Positions 1 to 8,362 of a stretch of 56,278 nucleotides of DNA are shown in pieces. The DNA is taken from positions 1 through 56,278 of the forward strand of contig CAZTHL010000014.1 of NCBI GenBank assembly GCA_964613585.1, in the 5' to 3' direction. The stretch comes from CAZTHL01 sp964613585 (lineage in GTDB: Bacteria; Pseudomonadota; Alphaproteobacteria; DSM-16000; Inquilinaceae). The notes beneath the pieces were generated by a model. It was not told the DNA's origin, did not search any database, and worked only from the letters and a program-made list of their open reading frames with translations. Within the stretch, counting starts at the first letter, position 1. Each line of letters starts with the position of its first letter. A program made the position numbers and the translations under genes.

Positions 1-333
1 GCAAATTGAATTGCAGAATGGACAGCTTGTCACTCGATGGTGACCTGGAGGGCCCCTGTCCGGATTTCCGGGAATAAATCAATACTGAAATCATGATCGC
101 TCTCTTGGAGAGCAAGGACTGGAGAGCAAGGACGAGACGAGACAGGACCGGCAGCCGCGAATAAGACTTGCTTGCAAAATTGAGCCGTCTGTCCAAGGTC
201 AGGGTCAGCACGTTCAAGAAAGGTTCAAGGTTTGGGGATGGCACCTGGGTACCGCACGGCGTACCTTGGACAGGTCTGTCCACCCTTGTCCTCCACGTCC
301 TCCACTCCTGTCAGCAGAAAACGGATTCCAGTC
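1..333. other. Leader region without a gene; short tandem duplication
   Basis: No supported gene lies upstream of the peroxidase. A 13-14 base direct duplication, ggagagcaaggac, occurs at 107-120 and 121-134, followed by a gacga/gacga doublet. A small inverted repeat (gtcac/ggtgac) sits near 29-44. An upstream in-frame extension of the peroxidase ORF to 232 exists but has no signal peptide at its start and is rejected. Confidence 0.5.
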
Positions 334-1656
334 ATGGGACGCTACGGTGCCGGCGCCGGCCTCGCGCTGGCCTTCGTCATGCTCGGCGGCGCCTCCGCGG
401 TCGCTGAGCCGGCCGCCCTCACGCCTGTCGAGGAGCTTGGCCGGTCGATCTTCTTCGACGCCAACCTGTCGCTGAACGGCAACCAGCCCTGTGCCGTCTG
501 CCATAGCCCGGAGGCCGGCTTCACTGGGCCGATCGAGCACCTGAACGAGGCCGGCGGCATCTACGAGGGCTCGATCCTCGGCGTGTTCGCCAACCGCAAG
601 CCGCCGACCAACGCCTACGCGATGCCGCTGCCGGTGCTGCACCACGTCTTCGAGGGCGACGACCTGTTGTTCGTCGGCGGTGCCTTCTTTGACGGCCGTG
701 CCACCGGCAAGGCCGTGGGCACCCCGCTTGCCGACCAGGCGCAGGGGCCGTTTCTCAACCCGCTGGAGATGGCGCTGCCCGACGCCGCCTGTGTCGTTGC
801 CCGCGTGTGCGAGCCGGCCGTTCCGGCGCTCTACCCGGTCGCCATGACCGAGGTCTGGGGCGGGACGGTGTGCGACATCGACCTGCCGGCGGACCTCGAC
901 GCCCAGTGCCGGCAGGCGGACGCCGAGATCCTCCTCGATGAGGAGGCCCGCGCCCGGGTCGACGCCGCCTTTGACGCCGTCGCCCGCTCGCTCGCCGCCT
1001 ACCAGGGATCGGCCGAGGTCAGCCCGTACAGCTCGAAGTTTGACGCGGTGATGGCCGGCAAGGCCGACCTCACCGAGCAGGAGGCGCTCGGCCTCGAGGT
1101 GTTCCAGGGGCAGGGCCTGTGCGCCGAGTGCCACGTGCTCGACCCGGGGCCGAACGGCGAGCCCCCGCTATTCACCGACTTCACGTATGACAACCTCGGC
1201 ATCCCGCGCAACCCTTCGAACCCATGGTACACGCAGCCGGTCAATCCGGAGGGTGCCGATTGGGTCGATCCCGGCCTCGCCGGCTACCTGGAGACCGACC
1301 CGATCTACGCGGCAGTGGCGGCGGAGCAGGCCGGCAAGCACAAGGTGCCGACCCTGCGCAACGTCGACCGGCGGCCGTATCCGGAGTTCGTGAAGGCCTT
1401 CACCCACAACGGCTACTTCACCACCCTCTATGGTGTCGTGCACTTCTACAACACGCGCGATGTCAAGCCCGTCTGCCCGAGCCCAATGACCTCCGAGGCC
1501 CAGGCGATGGAGCAGGGCTGCTGGCCCGAGCCCGAGGTGGCGGCCAACGTCAACACCGACGAGCTGGGTGACCTCGGCCTCTCCGCCGAGCAGGAATGGG
1601 CGCTCGTCGCCTTCATGCGGACGCTCAGCGACGGCTACGACCCTGCGGCGCAGTAG
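334..1656 (+). CDS. Periplasmic di-heme cytochrome c peroxidase (CcpA/MauG family)
   Basis: The 440-residue protein begins with a typical Sec signal peptide ending near residue 24 (hydrophobic GLALAFVMLGG, then AVAEP). Two c-type heme motifs are visible, CAVCH at residues 53-57 and CAECH at 263-267, the arrangement of bacterial di-heme peroxidases. A C-terminal block resembling the family pattern (VPTLRNVDRRPYPE followed by FTHNGYF) supports the call. Members reduce peroxide with electrons from small cytochromes, or oxidise other substrates in MauG-like branches; which applies here is not clear. The start at 334 is chosen because the signal peptide begins there. An extra segment between the two hemes, with several cysteines (about residues 153-192), is longer than in classical CcpA. 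The gene is followed by a P460 relic on the opposite strand. Confidence 0.88.
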   Translation: MGRYGAGAGLALAFVMLGGASAVAEPAALTPVEELGRSIFFDANLSLNGNQPCAVCHSPEAGFTGPIEHLNEAGGIYEGSILGVFANRKPPTNAYAMPLPVLHHVFEGDDLLFVGGAFFDGRATGKAVGTPLADQAQGPFLNPLEMALPDAACVVARVCEPAVPALYPVAMTEVWGGTVCDIDLPADLDAQCRQADAEILLDEEARARVDAAFDAVARSLAAYQGSAEVSPYSSKFDAVMAGKADLTEQEALGLEVFQGQGLCAECHVLDPGPNGEPPLFTDFTYDNLGIPRNPSNPWYTQPVNPEGADWVDPGLAGYLETDPIYAAVAAEQAGKHKVPTLRNVDRRPYPEFVKAFTHNGYFTTLYGVVHFYNTRDVKPVCPSPMTSEAQAMEQGCWPEPEVAANVNTDELGDLGLSAEQEWALVAFMRTLSDGYDPAAQ

Positions 1657-1890
1657 CCGACCGCCCGGGAGCGCGATCTCCAGGCCCTGAAGCTCGCCCA
1701 TGGAGTAGCCGTTGCCGCTGACCGCCTGAATGCTGCCGACCAGCGAGAGCTCCTTGGCCAGCATGGTCCCGTCCGGGAACTCGCCGGTCTCCCGATATGC
1801 CGCGTAGCCGACCGGGTCGATGTAGACGCTATGGACCTCCGGTTGCGGTATAGCCCCTTGGCCGGTCGGAATGGTAACGAAGGTCCTGTG
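1657..1890 (-). pseudogene. Cytochrome P460 family remnant
   Basis: Reading the minus strand from 1890 down gives an open stretch of about 78 codons containing IDPVGYAAYRETGEFPDG, then AKELSLVGS and SGNGYSMGELQGLE. These blocks match the conserved core of the cytochrome P460 family (periplasmic c-type cytochromes with a lysine cross-linked heme). The frame is closed by TGA at 1891-1893 upstream, and the C-terminal CxxCH heme-binding part is missing because the reading frame runs into the antisense of the peroxidase gene. No start codon and signal peptide can be found in frame. It is therefore a broken internal fragment. The identification rests on recalled family motifs, not on a search. Confidence 0.6.
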
Positions 1891-1996
1891 TCAGCCGCTG
1901 GCGCAGAATGAAGGCGCGACGGACGACGGTAACGGACCGGGTTGCCGCGGTCGAGCCCGCCCGCCGTGACGAGCGGGTGTGGCCTCAAGGCATAGA

Positions 1997-2115
1997 GCGG
2001 TTCGGGGGTGACGCGGAATCGGTATCGGCCCGCTCCCCCCCGGCCACCCCAGGCACACTGTGGTTGAGTGGTCGGGCTGGGGAGCGTCCGGCGATGCCAT
2101 CCAACGCGGAAACGC
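1997..2115 (-). repeat. Interspersed repeat family A, long form (copy A1)
   Basis: About 119 bp, closely matching the reverse complement of the copy at 49511-49632 and also the copy at 32219-32343. The right end is cggaaacgc (2107-2115) and the left end is a degenerate counterpart, agcggttcgg. The interior holds two G/C-rich arms (cccgctccccc and ggggagcg) that can fold on each other. The right end lies one base before the stop codon of the lysE-like gene. Confidence 0.75.
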
Positions 2116-2116
2116 T

Positions 2117-2740
2117 CTACGCCGTGGCCGGGCCGTCCGCCATCAGCAGCAGCCCCCCGAGCAGCGCCAGGATGGTGCCGATCAGGGCGTTGAACAAGCG
2201 CTCGCGGGCCAGCACCCGCTGCCGCACCGCAGGCATCGACATGAGCAGGCTCACCGCCAGGAACCAGAGCAGGTGCGCGCCGGAGACGACCAGGCCCCAC
2301 AGCAGCTGCTCATGAAGCGGCGTCGCCGGATCGATGACCTGCGTGTAGAGGCTGATCACGAAGACCAGCGTCATGGCGTTGAGCCCGTTGGTGAGAAGGC
2401 CGTTGGCCAGGAAGCCGCTGGCCGACCCGGCGGGCGCGGCGGCTGCGGCGGTGCCGGGGCGGGGCGGCGACAGGACGGTGCTGCCGCCGAGCCAGACGAG
2501 ATAGGCGGCCCCCGCCACCTGAATGATGTCGAGGGCGCCGGGCAGCGTGATCCGGATGAGCCCGAGCCCGAAGATCGCGACGCCGATATGCAGCCAGCAG
2601 CTGAGCGCGATGCCGACGGACGAGGCGACCCCGGCGGCGCGACCGTGCAGGCTGCTGTTGCGCGACACGACCGCGAAGTTGGCGCCGGGGCTCAGGGTGG
2701 CGAGCCAGATGATGCCCGCGATCGCCAGTGTCTCTGCCAT
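2117..2740 (-). CDS. LysE/RhtB family amino-acid exporter
   Basis: The 207-residue inner-membrane protein has the LysE/RhtB opening (IIWLATLSPGANFAVV) with the conserved SPGAN/P-type motif in helix 1. Further hydrophobic segments follow (SVGIALSCWLHIGVAIFGL, LDIIQVAGAAYLVWLGG, LLWGLVVSGAHLLWF and a C-terminal LIGTILALLGGLLLM), about six in total, as expected for this exporter family. Such proteins export amino acids or their analogues; the substrate cannot be read from sequence. The ATG at 2740 is preferred over an in-frame TTG at 2758. The gene stands alone between a repeat element and the purK 3' end, with an inverted repeat upstream that may be its operator. Confidence 0.87.
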   Translation of the reverse strand: MAETLAIAGIIWLATLSPGANFAVVSRNSSLHGRAAGVASSVGIALSCWLHIGVAIFGLGLIRITLPGALDIIQVAGAAYLVWLGGSTVLSPPRPGTAAAAAPAGSASGFLANGLLTNGLNAMTLVFVISLYTQVIDPATPLHEQLLWGLVVSGAHLLWFLAVSLLMSMPAVRQRVLARERLFNALIGTILALLGGLLLMADGPATA

Positions 2741-2801
2741 GCTCGCCGCGCGTCCCAACTTCAGGTCGTCGAGACCGACTATGCGGACAACCGCTTACAG
2801 A

Positions 2802-2821
2802 CAACTTAATTACAAAAGTTG
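2802..2821. promoter_or_regulatory. Inverted repeat CAACTT-N8-AAGTTG upstream of lysE-like gene
   Basis: A perfect 6-base inverted repeat with an 8-base A/T-rich spacer lies in the short, unusually A/T-rich gap between the purK stop and the lysE-like start, about 60 bases upstream of the latter. The dyad could be an operator for the exporter gene or a weak transcript-end hairpin for purK. There is no T-run that would make it a canonical terminator. Confidence 0.4.
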
Positions 2822-2844
2822 ATGTTCTGCGCGAAAGGGCGGCT

Positions 2845-3936
2845 CTATGGACACGGCGCGAGCCGCGTCACGTGGCCCATCTTGCGGCCCGGGCGGGCCT
2901 CCGCCTTGCCGTAGAGGTGCAGGCGCGCGCCCGGCTCGGCCACGAGCGCACGCCAGTCATCGACCTCGTCGCCCAGAAGGTTGGTCATGACCGCGTCGGC
3001 GACCCGCTCGGTCGATCCCAGCGGCAGGCCGCAGACGGCCCGGACAAGCTGCTCGAACTGGCTGGTCGCCGCGGCGTCGAGGGTCCAGTGGCCGGAGTTG
3101 TGCGGGCGCGGCGCCAGCTCGTTGACCAGCAGCGGGCCGTGGCGCGTCTCGAACAGCTCCACCGCCAGCAGCCCCACGAGGTCGAGCGCCTCGATCAGCC
3201 GGCGGGCGATCGCCTCGGCCTCGGCCGCCCGCGTCGCCGGCAGGTCGGGCGCCGGCGCGTGCGTCTCGGCCAGGATGTGGTTCCTGTGCCGGTTCTCCAC
3301 GGCCGGGTAGCAGACCACCGCGCCATCGGTGCCGCGCGCGGCGATCACCGACAGCTCGCGGGCGAAGTCGACAAAGCCCTCCAGCACCGCCCGTCCGGCG
3401 CCGACGCGCTGCCACGCCCCGGCGGCGTCGTCCGCCGTACCGATCAGGGCCTGCGCCTTGCCGTCATAGCCGAAGCGCGCCGCCTTCAGCACGGCTGGCG
3501 TGCCGATCCGCCCGAGCGCCGCCGACAGCGCCGACGCCTCGCCCACCGCAGCGAACGGGGCCGTGCCGATGCCGAGACCGGAGACGAAGCTCTTTTCCTC
3601 GAGCCGGTCCTGGCAGACGGCGAGCGCGCCGGGCCGCGGCCGCACCGGCACCCGCTCCGCCAGGACGGCGAGCGCCTCGGTGGGCACGTTCTCGAACTCG
3701 AAGGTGACGACGTCGACCCGCGCCGCGAACGCCTCCAGCGCGGCCCGATCCTCGTAGGAGGACAAGGTCGAGCGGTCGGTCACCTGGGCGCACGGGCTGT
3801 CGACGTCCGGGCAGAACACATGGGTGCGGTAGCCGAGGCGCGCGGCGGCCAGCGCGGTCATGCGGCCGAGCTGGCCGCCGCCCAGCATGCCGATGACCGA
3901 GCCCGGGGGCAGGGGGGGGTCGCCGTCCACCCTCAT
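2845..3936 (-). CDS. purK: N5-carboxyaminoimidazole ribonucleotide synthase
   Basis: PurK converts AIR, ATP and bicarbonate to N5-CAIR in de novo purine synthesis. The 363-residue ATP-grasp protein opens with the family signature IGMLGGGQLGRM near residues 15-26. It contains VVTFEFENVP, LEEKSFVSGLGIGTAPF, the ATP-grasp lysine block VLKAARFGYDGKAQ, and NELAPRPHNSGHWT with DAAATSQFEQ. The length is normal. The start at 3936 gives an ATGA-type overlap with the end of purE, so the two are translationally coupled in a purE-purK operon. Confidence 0.97.
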   Translation of the reverse strand: MRVDGDPPLPPGSVIGMLGGGQLGRMTALAAARLGYRTHVFCPDVDSPCAQVTDRSTLSSYEDRAALEAFAARVDVVTFEFENVPTEALAVLAERVPVRPRPGALAVCQDRLEEKSFVSGLGIGTAPFAAVGEASALSAALGRIGTPAVLKAARFGYDGKAQALIGTADDAAGAWQRVGAGRAVLEGFVDFARELSVIAARGTDGAVVCYPAVENRHRNHILAETHAPAPDLPATRAAEAEAIARRLIEALDLVGLLAVELFETRHGPLLVNELAPRPHNSGHWTLDAAATSQFEQLVRAVCGLPLGSTERVADAVMTNLLGDEVDDWRALVAEPGARLHLYGKAEARPGRKMGHVTRLAPCP

Positions 3937-4439
3937 CCGTTCGCGTCCTCCTCCGTCATGTCCGGCTGCTCGGCGACGGCCTCGGTCTGCCGGGATCGCC
4001 AGGCGTCGAGCGCCCGGGCGAGCCCCGGGTCGGCCAGCGCCAGGATCGAGGCCGCCAGCAGGCCCGCGTTGGTGGCGCCGGCCCGGCCGATGGCCAGGGT
4101 GCCGACCGGCACGCCTCCGGGCATTTGGGCGATCGACAGCAGGCTGTCCATGCCCCTGAGCGCGCGGCTCTCCACCGGCACACCGAGGACCGGCAAGGGG
4201 GTCAGCGCCGCGGTCATGCCCGGCAGGTGCGCGGCGCCGCCGGCTCCGGCGATGATGACCTTGAGGCCGCGGTCGCGCGCCCCGTGCGCATAATCGTACA
4301 GGCGCTGGGGTGTTCGATGGGCCGAGACGATGCGCGTCTCGAAGGGCACGGCGAGCGCCTCGAGCACGACAGCGGCGTGCCGCAAGGTGCACCAGTCGGA
4401 CTGGCTGCCCATGATGATGCCGACGGCGGGAGCGGTCAT
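3933..4439 (-). CDS. purE: N5-carboxyaminoimidazole ribonucleotide mutase
   Basis: PurE isomerises N5-CAIR to CAIR directly after PurK. The 168-residue protein shows the class I PurE signatures GIIMGSQSDW near the N terminus, RIVSAHRTPQRL, IIAGAGGAAHLPGM, and the block QMPGGVPVGTLAIG. The conserved histidine of the AHR motif is present. It is promoter-proximal in the purE-purK pair and overlaps purK by four bases. Confidence 0.97.
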   Translation of the reverse strand: MTAPAVGIIMGSQSDWCTLRHAAVVLEALAVPFETRIVSAHRTPQRLYDYAHGARDRGLKVIIAGAGGAAHLPGMTAALTPLPVLGVPVESRALRGMDSLLSIAQMPGGVPVGTLAIGRAGATNAGLLAASILALADPGLARALDAWRSRQTEAVAEQPDMTEEDANG

Positions 4440-4490
4440 GGCATAGGGGCGGATCGGTGGCGGTCAGGGCTCGCTGGCGCGCGCCTGGCC

Positions 4491-4691
4491 TCAGGCGATG
4501 ATGTCCGGCAGGAGCCGGCGCTCCAGCGCGGCGATGCGGTCCTTGAGCATCAGCTTGCGGCGCTTCAAGCGCTGGATCGTCAGCTGGTTGAACGGCGCCT
4601 CGGCCACGGTTCGTCCGATCAGCACGTCCAGGTCGGCATGCTCGCTACGCAGCACCGTCAACTGCTGCTTGAGGGTTTCCACGTCCTCCAT
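4491..4691 (-). CDS. DUF465 (YdcH-like) small coiled-coil protein
   Basis: A 66-residue protein with the DUF465 pattern: an N-terminal helix (VETLKQQLTVLRSEHADLD), a hinge, then LKRRKLMLKDRIAALE. This family forms short helical hairpins; its role is unknown. The start at 4691 (MEDVETL) is chosen because a G-rich SD-like stretch precedes it and it matches family length; a further in-frame ATG at 4754 lacks an SD. It is probably cotranscribed into purEK, or divergent from pfkA through the gap at 4692-4873. Confidence 0.8.
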   Translation of the reverse strand: MEDVETLKQQLTVLRSEHADLDVLIGRTVAEAPFNQLTIQRLKRRKLMLKDRIAALERRLLPDIIA

Positions 4692-4873
4692 CCACCGCCC
4701 CAGGTGCTGCCACGGACGTCCGGCGGCGAGGTGTCCCCGGGGCCGCCCGGTCATTAGATTGTCGCATACGGCGTCTTGCGAGGCCGCTTCGATCTGATAA
4801 CACTACGCGACTAACGTTGCGTTGCAAGTTTTCTCCCCAACAACGCCAAGAACATCTCAGCGGGGCGCGGCAC

Positions 4874-5956
4874 ATGCTCAGCGACAAGCGCATTGGTATC
4901 CTCACGAGCGGCGGCGACTGCGCTGGCTTGAACGCGGTCATACGCGCGGTGGTCACGCGCGCCCACGAGTATGGCTGGACCGCGCTCGGCATCCGTGAGG
5001 GCACGGCCGGGCTGCTGACCCGGCCGCTGCAGTACGAGGTCCTGACCCCGGCGCAGTTCAACACCGGTGTCATGACCCTCGGCGGCACCATCCTCGGCAC
5101 GACGAACAAGGGCGACCCGTTCCGCTTTCCGATGCCGGACGGCACGTTCAAGGATCGCTCGATGGAAATCGTCGGCGGCTTCCGCGAGCTTGGCATCGAC
5201 GCCGTCGTCGGCATCGGCGGCGACGGCAGCTTCAAGATCCTGCGCAAGCTGGCCGAGGTTGGCGACATCAAGCTGGTCGGCATCCCGAAGACCATCGACA
5301 ACGATGTCGGGCTGACCGAGGCGGCGGTCGGCTTCGACACGGCGGTGGCCGTGGCGACGGAGGCGCTCGACCGGCTGCAGCCGACGGCCGCCAGCCATCA
5401 CCGGGTCATGGTGCTCGAGGTGATGGGGCGCGACGCCGGGCACATCGCCCTGTCGGCCGGCATCGCCGGCGGCGCCGACGTGATCCTGATCCCCGAGATC
5501 CCCTACTCCATGGCCAAGATCGCCGAGAAGATCGAGACGGTGCGCCGGACCGGCCGGAACTTCGCGCTGGTTGTCGTCTCCGAGGCGGTGCGTACCGCCG
5601 AGGGCGAGGCGCTGGAGCAGGAGTTCGCCGACGGCCAGAAGCGGCACGGCGGTGTCGGCGGCTACATGGCCGCCAAGATCGCCGAGACCACCGGGGCCGA
5701 GAGCCGGGTCACCGTGCTCGGCCACGTCCAGCGCGGCTCCATGCCGAACTGGCGGGACCGCATGATCGCCTCGGCCTTCGGCGTGCACGCGGTCGACCTG
5801 ATCGCCCAGGAAAAGTTCGACCGCTTGGTGGTGTGGTGGAATCGCCAGATCATGGACGTGGCGATCGAGGATGCGATCGCCAACTACCATGTCGTCGAGC
5901 TGGACGGCCCGCTGGTCCGCACCGCCCGCGGCCTCGGCATCTGCCTCGGCGACTGA
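4874..5956 (+). CDS. pfkA: 6-phosphofructokinase (group III / mixed type)
   Basis: The enzyme phosphorylates fructose 6-phosphate in glycolysis. The 360-residue protein starts ILTSGGDCAGLNAVIRA, has GIGGDGSFKIL at about 113-123 and IPKTIDNDVGLTE at about 137-149, and later MGRDAGHIAL and VLGHVQRGSMPN. Key residues are mixed. Gly at the GGDG position is typical of ATP-using enzymes, whereas Lys in PKTIDND is typical of PPi-using enzymes. Family knowledge places Gly/Lys proteins in group III, often ATP-dependent, but the phosphate donor needs assay. The start at 4874 follows the cggggcgcgg region and is the only one consistent with family length; the ORF opens further upstream at 4817. Confidence 0.93.
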   Translation: MLSDKRIGILTSGGDCAGLNAVIRAVVTRAHEYGWTALGIREGTAGLLTRPLQYEVLTPAQFNTGVMTLGGTILGTTNKGDPFRFPMPDGTFKDRSMEIVGGFRELGIDAVVGIGGDGSFKILRKLAEVGDIKLVGIPKTIDNDVGLTEAAVGFDTAVAVATEALDRLQPTAASHHRVMVLEVMGRDAGHIALSAGIAGGADVILIPEIPYSMAKIAEKIETVRRTGRNFALVVVSEAVRTAEGEALEQEFADGQKRHGGVGGYMAAKIAETTGAESRVTVLGHVQRGSMPNWRDRMIASAFGVHAVDLIAQEKFDRLVVWWNRQIMDVAIEDAIANYHVVELDGPLVRTARGLGICLGD

Positions 5957-6108
5957 ACCTCGGCAAGCAAGAATGGCGGCAGGCTCGTGTTGCGGCGCGG
6001 TAACCGCGGCGTCATGGGCCCGTCGTAAAATGATCTCCCACAGGCAACTTATGTGTTACGCTCTTCGGCTGTCGGTCTGATCGTTTCCAATGTCCGAAGA
6101 GGTAGATC

Positions 6109-6294
6109 ATGTCGCTCGTGGAACGGATCGAGTCCCTGCAGGCCCGGCATGCGGCTGTTGACTCCCGTTTGCAGGACGAGCTGCACCGCCCCGCGCCCAG
6201 CCCGGAACGGGTCAACCGGCTGAAGCGGGAGAAGCTCGCCTTGAAGGACGAGATTCAGCGCATGGCCGACGCCCAGATGAGGGAGCTGGCCTAG
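6109..6294 (+). CDS. DUF465 (YdcH-like) small protein, second copy
   Basis: A 61-residue helical protein (SLVERIESLQARHAAVD, later VNRLKREKLALKDEI), clearly the same family as the protein at 4491-4691 but divergent in sequence. An SD-like gaagagg lies about 7 bases before the ATG. It stands alone 152 bases downstream of pfkA and is followed two bases after its stop by a short family A repeat. Function unknown. Confidence 0.85.
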   Translation: MSLVERIESLQARHAAVDSRLQDELHRPAPSPERVNRLKREKLALKDEIQRMADAQMRELA

Positions 6295-6295
6295 A

Positions 6296-6343
6296 ACGTT
6301 TCCGCGTGACGCGGGCCGGCGATGCCACTTTAGCCGGAAATGC
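6296..6343 (+). repeat. Interspersed repeat family A, short form (copy A2)
   Basis: A 48-bp element bounded by acgtttccg (6296-6304) and cggaaatgc (6335-6343), slightly degenerate versions of the family A ends. It contains gggccggcgatgccac, which is also present in the longer copies at 1997-2115 and 49511-49632. It starts one base after the TAG of the DUF465 gene. The following 6344-6518 holds no gene. Confidence 0.6.
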
Positions 6344-6518
6344 TCAAGCGTCCTCCGCAGCGCCCCGGCCGCCCGATCCTAGGGGCGGCCGACCTCACCG
6401 GGCGGGGCGGGATCCAAGGGGGCGGGACTGCTGCCCCAGCCTGTCGGGCTTGCCGGAAGCGGCGCTCCGTCGATCCCTCGGCTGCGCTCCTCGCGGGTGG
6501 GGGGGCAACACCGCTCCC

Positions 6519-7142
6519 CTAATGGTGGTGCTCGTCGAACATGTCGAGCGGCACGTCGACAACCGGCTGCTCGCCGCTGCCGAAATCCGGCGGCGGGTCG
6601 GCCGCGGGCGGCGGTTCCGGGCGGGCGGCCCTGACCTTCTCCAGCGCCTCGTCGAGCTCGCGCTGAGAGCAGAGGCCAAGCTGGACCGGGTTGCGCGCCT
6701 TGATATTGGGCGAGTTCCAGTGCGTGCGGTTGCGCACGGCGTTGATCGTCGGCTTGGTCGTGCCGATCAGCCGGCATAGCGCCGCGTCGCTCATCCCCTC
6801 GGCGTGCTTGAGCAGCCACGCGATCCCGTCCGGCTTGTCGGCCCGCTTGGTCACCGGCGTGTAGCGCGGCCCCTTCGGCCGTATCGACGGCTCGGGCAGG
6901 TCCTTCCTGGCCAGCCGAAGCCGGGCGTTCGGATCGGCGCTGCAGCGATCCAGCTCCTCCTGGGTGAGCTGACCGCTGGTGATCGGATCCAGCCCGACCA
7001 TGCCCGCGGCCACCTCGCCGTCGGCGATCGCCTGCACCTCGAGCTCGTGCAGACCGCAGAACGCGGAGATTTGCTCGAACGTCAAGGTGGTGTTCTCCAG
7101 CAGCCAGACCGCCGTGGCCTTCGGCATCAACAGCTGGGCCAT
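6519..7142 (-). CDS. trcR: Cell-cycle transcriptional regulator TrcR (DUF1013)
   Basis: The 207-residue protein matches the DUF1013 family: MAQLLMPKATAVWLLENT, QISAFCGLHELEVQAIADGE, the segment RPKGPRYTPVTKR, then an HTH-like stretch DAALCRLIGTTKPTINAVR with THWNSPNIK. In Caulobacter the family member TrcR influences transcription of ctrA and sigma-70-associated promoters; that role is inferred here. The start at 7142 is supported by aaggag 6-7 bases upstream. The C terminus ends in a short acidic/His tail (MFDEHHH). Confidence 0.9.
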   Translation of the reverse strand: MAQLLMPKATAVWLLENTTLTFEQISAFCGLHELEVQAIADGEVAAGMVGLDPITSGQLTQEELDRCSADPNARLRLARKDLPEPSIRPKGPRYTPVTKRADKPDGIAWLLKHAEGMSDAALCRLIGTTKPTINAVRNRTHWNSPNIKARNPVQLGLCSQRELDEALEKVRAARPEPPPAADPPPDFGSGEQPVVDVPLDMFDEHHH

Positions 7143-7287
7143 GCCTTCTCCTTGGTTCCGGGACGCGCCGACCGGCCATCGCGGCCCTGCAGCCAACGCC
7201 GCACGCGCCGCCGCCGCCGATTGCGCCCGATGTTGGGGAATGTTGCTTGCATATAGGCCGGCGCCGGGGCGGGCGCAAAACCCGCGG

Positions 7288-8286
7288 CTACGGGACCAGC
7301 ACAATCTTGCCGATATGCGCGCTGCTTTCCATGAGCGCATGCGCCGCCGCCGCCTCCACAAGCGGGAAGGTCTTGTGGATGACCGGCCTCAGATCGCCCT
7401 GCTCGACGATCGGCCAGACCCGCGTACGCACCGCGTGGGCGATCGCGCCCTTCGCCGCCACCGACTGCGCCCGCAGGGTCGATCCGGTCAAGGTCAGCCG
7501 CTTCAGCATCACCGGCATCATGTTGAAGGCAACCTTCGGTCCGCCGAGGAAGGCGATGCTGACATGGCGTCCCTCGGGCGCAAGCAGCTCGATGTTGCGG
7601 GCGATATAGTCGCCGCCGACCATGTCCAGCACGACGTCGACGCCGCGCCCGTCGGTGAGCGCCTTGATCTCCTCGACGAAGTCCTCGGTCCGGTAGTTGA
7701 TCGCCTTGTCCGCGCCGAGGCGCTCGCAGGCGGCGCATTTCTCGGGCGTGCCGGCGGTGACGAAGACCCGCGCGCCGAACGCTTTGGCAAGCTGAATCGC
7801 CGTCGTCCCGATGCCGCTGGAGCCGCCGTGCACGAGCAGCGTCTCGTCCTCGGCCAGGCGGCCGCGCGCGAACACATTGTGCCACACCGTGAACGCCGTT
7901 TCCGGCAAGGCGCCCGCGGCAAGAGGATCAAGGCCGGACGGCACCGACAGGCATTGCGGGACCGGCACCGCCACATACTCGGCATAGCCGCCGCCGGCCA
8001 GCAGGGCGCAGACGGGATCGCCGACGGCCCAGCCGCTGACCGAAGCACCAAGCGCCGCCACGGTGCCGGCCGCCTCAAGGCCCGGCCACGGGCTGGCACC
8101 CTTGGGCGGCGGATAGATGCCCTTGCGCTGCAGCACGTCCGGACGGTTGACGCCGGCCGCCGCGACCCGGATCACCAGCTCGTCCGCCGCCGGGCGCGGC
8201 GGCGGCACGCGGATCGGCCGCAGCACCTCCGGGCCTCCGGGCTCGGCGATCTCGATGGCGGTCATGGTCTCGGGCAACTCGGTCAT
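7288..8286 (-). CDS. Zinc-independent NAD(P)H quinone oxidoreductase (PIG3-like MDR)
   Basis: A 332-residue medium-chain dehydrogenase/reductase. The N-terminal GroES-like domain includes EPGGPEVLRP and VAAAGVNRPDVLQRKG-type sequence with the family YPPPKGASPWPGLE. The Rossmann motif VHGGSSGIGTTAIQLAK is near residue 147, followed by GADKAINYRTEDF and DVVLDMVGGDY. The structural and catalytic zinc ligands are absent, as in quinone oxidoreductases of the p53-induced PIG3 type. It is probably cytosolic, NADPH-dependent reduction of quinones or enones. It diverges from a DUF1192 gene with 76 bases between starts. Confidence 0.93.
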   Translation of the reverse strand: MTELPETMTAIEIAEPGGPEVLRPIRVPPPRPAADELVIRVAAAGVNRPDVLQRKGIYPPPKGASPWPGLEAAGTVAALGASVSGWAVGDPVCALLAGGGYAEYVAVPVPQCLSVPSGLDPLAAGALPETAFTVWHNVFARGRLAEDETLLVHGGSSGIGTTAIQLAKAFGARVFVTAGTPEKCAACERLGADKAINYRTEDFVEEIKALTDGRGVDVVLDMVGGDYIARNIELLAPEGRHVSIAFLGGPKVAFNMMPVMLKRLTLTGSTLRAQSVAAKGAIAHAVRTRVWPIVEQGDLRPVIHKTFPLVEAAAAHALMESSAHIGKIVLVP

Positions 8287-8362
8287 GGCGGGCTCGGCGG
8301 CGTGTCCTTGCGAACGGCAGAATGACGATTCACACTGGCATGGAACGTCCCGGAGAGGAACC

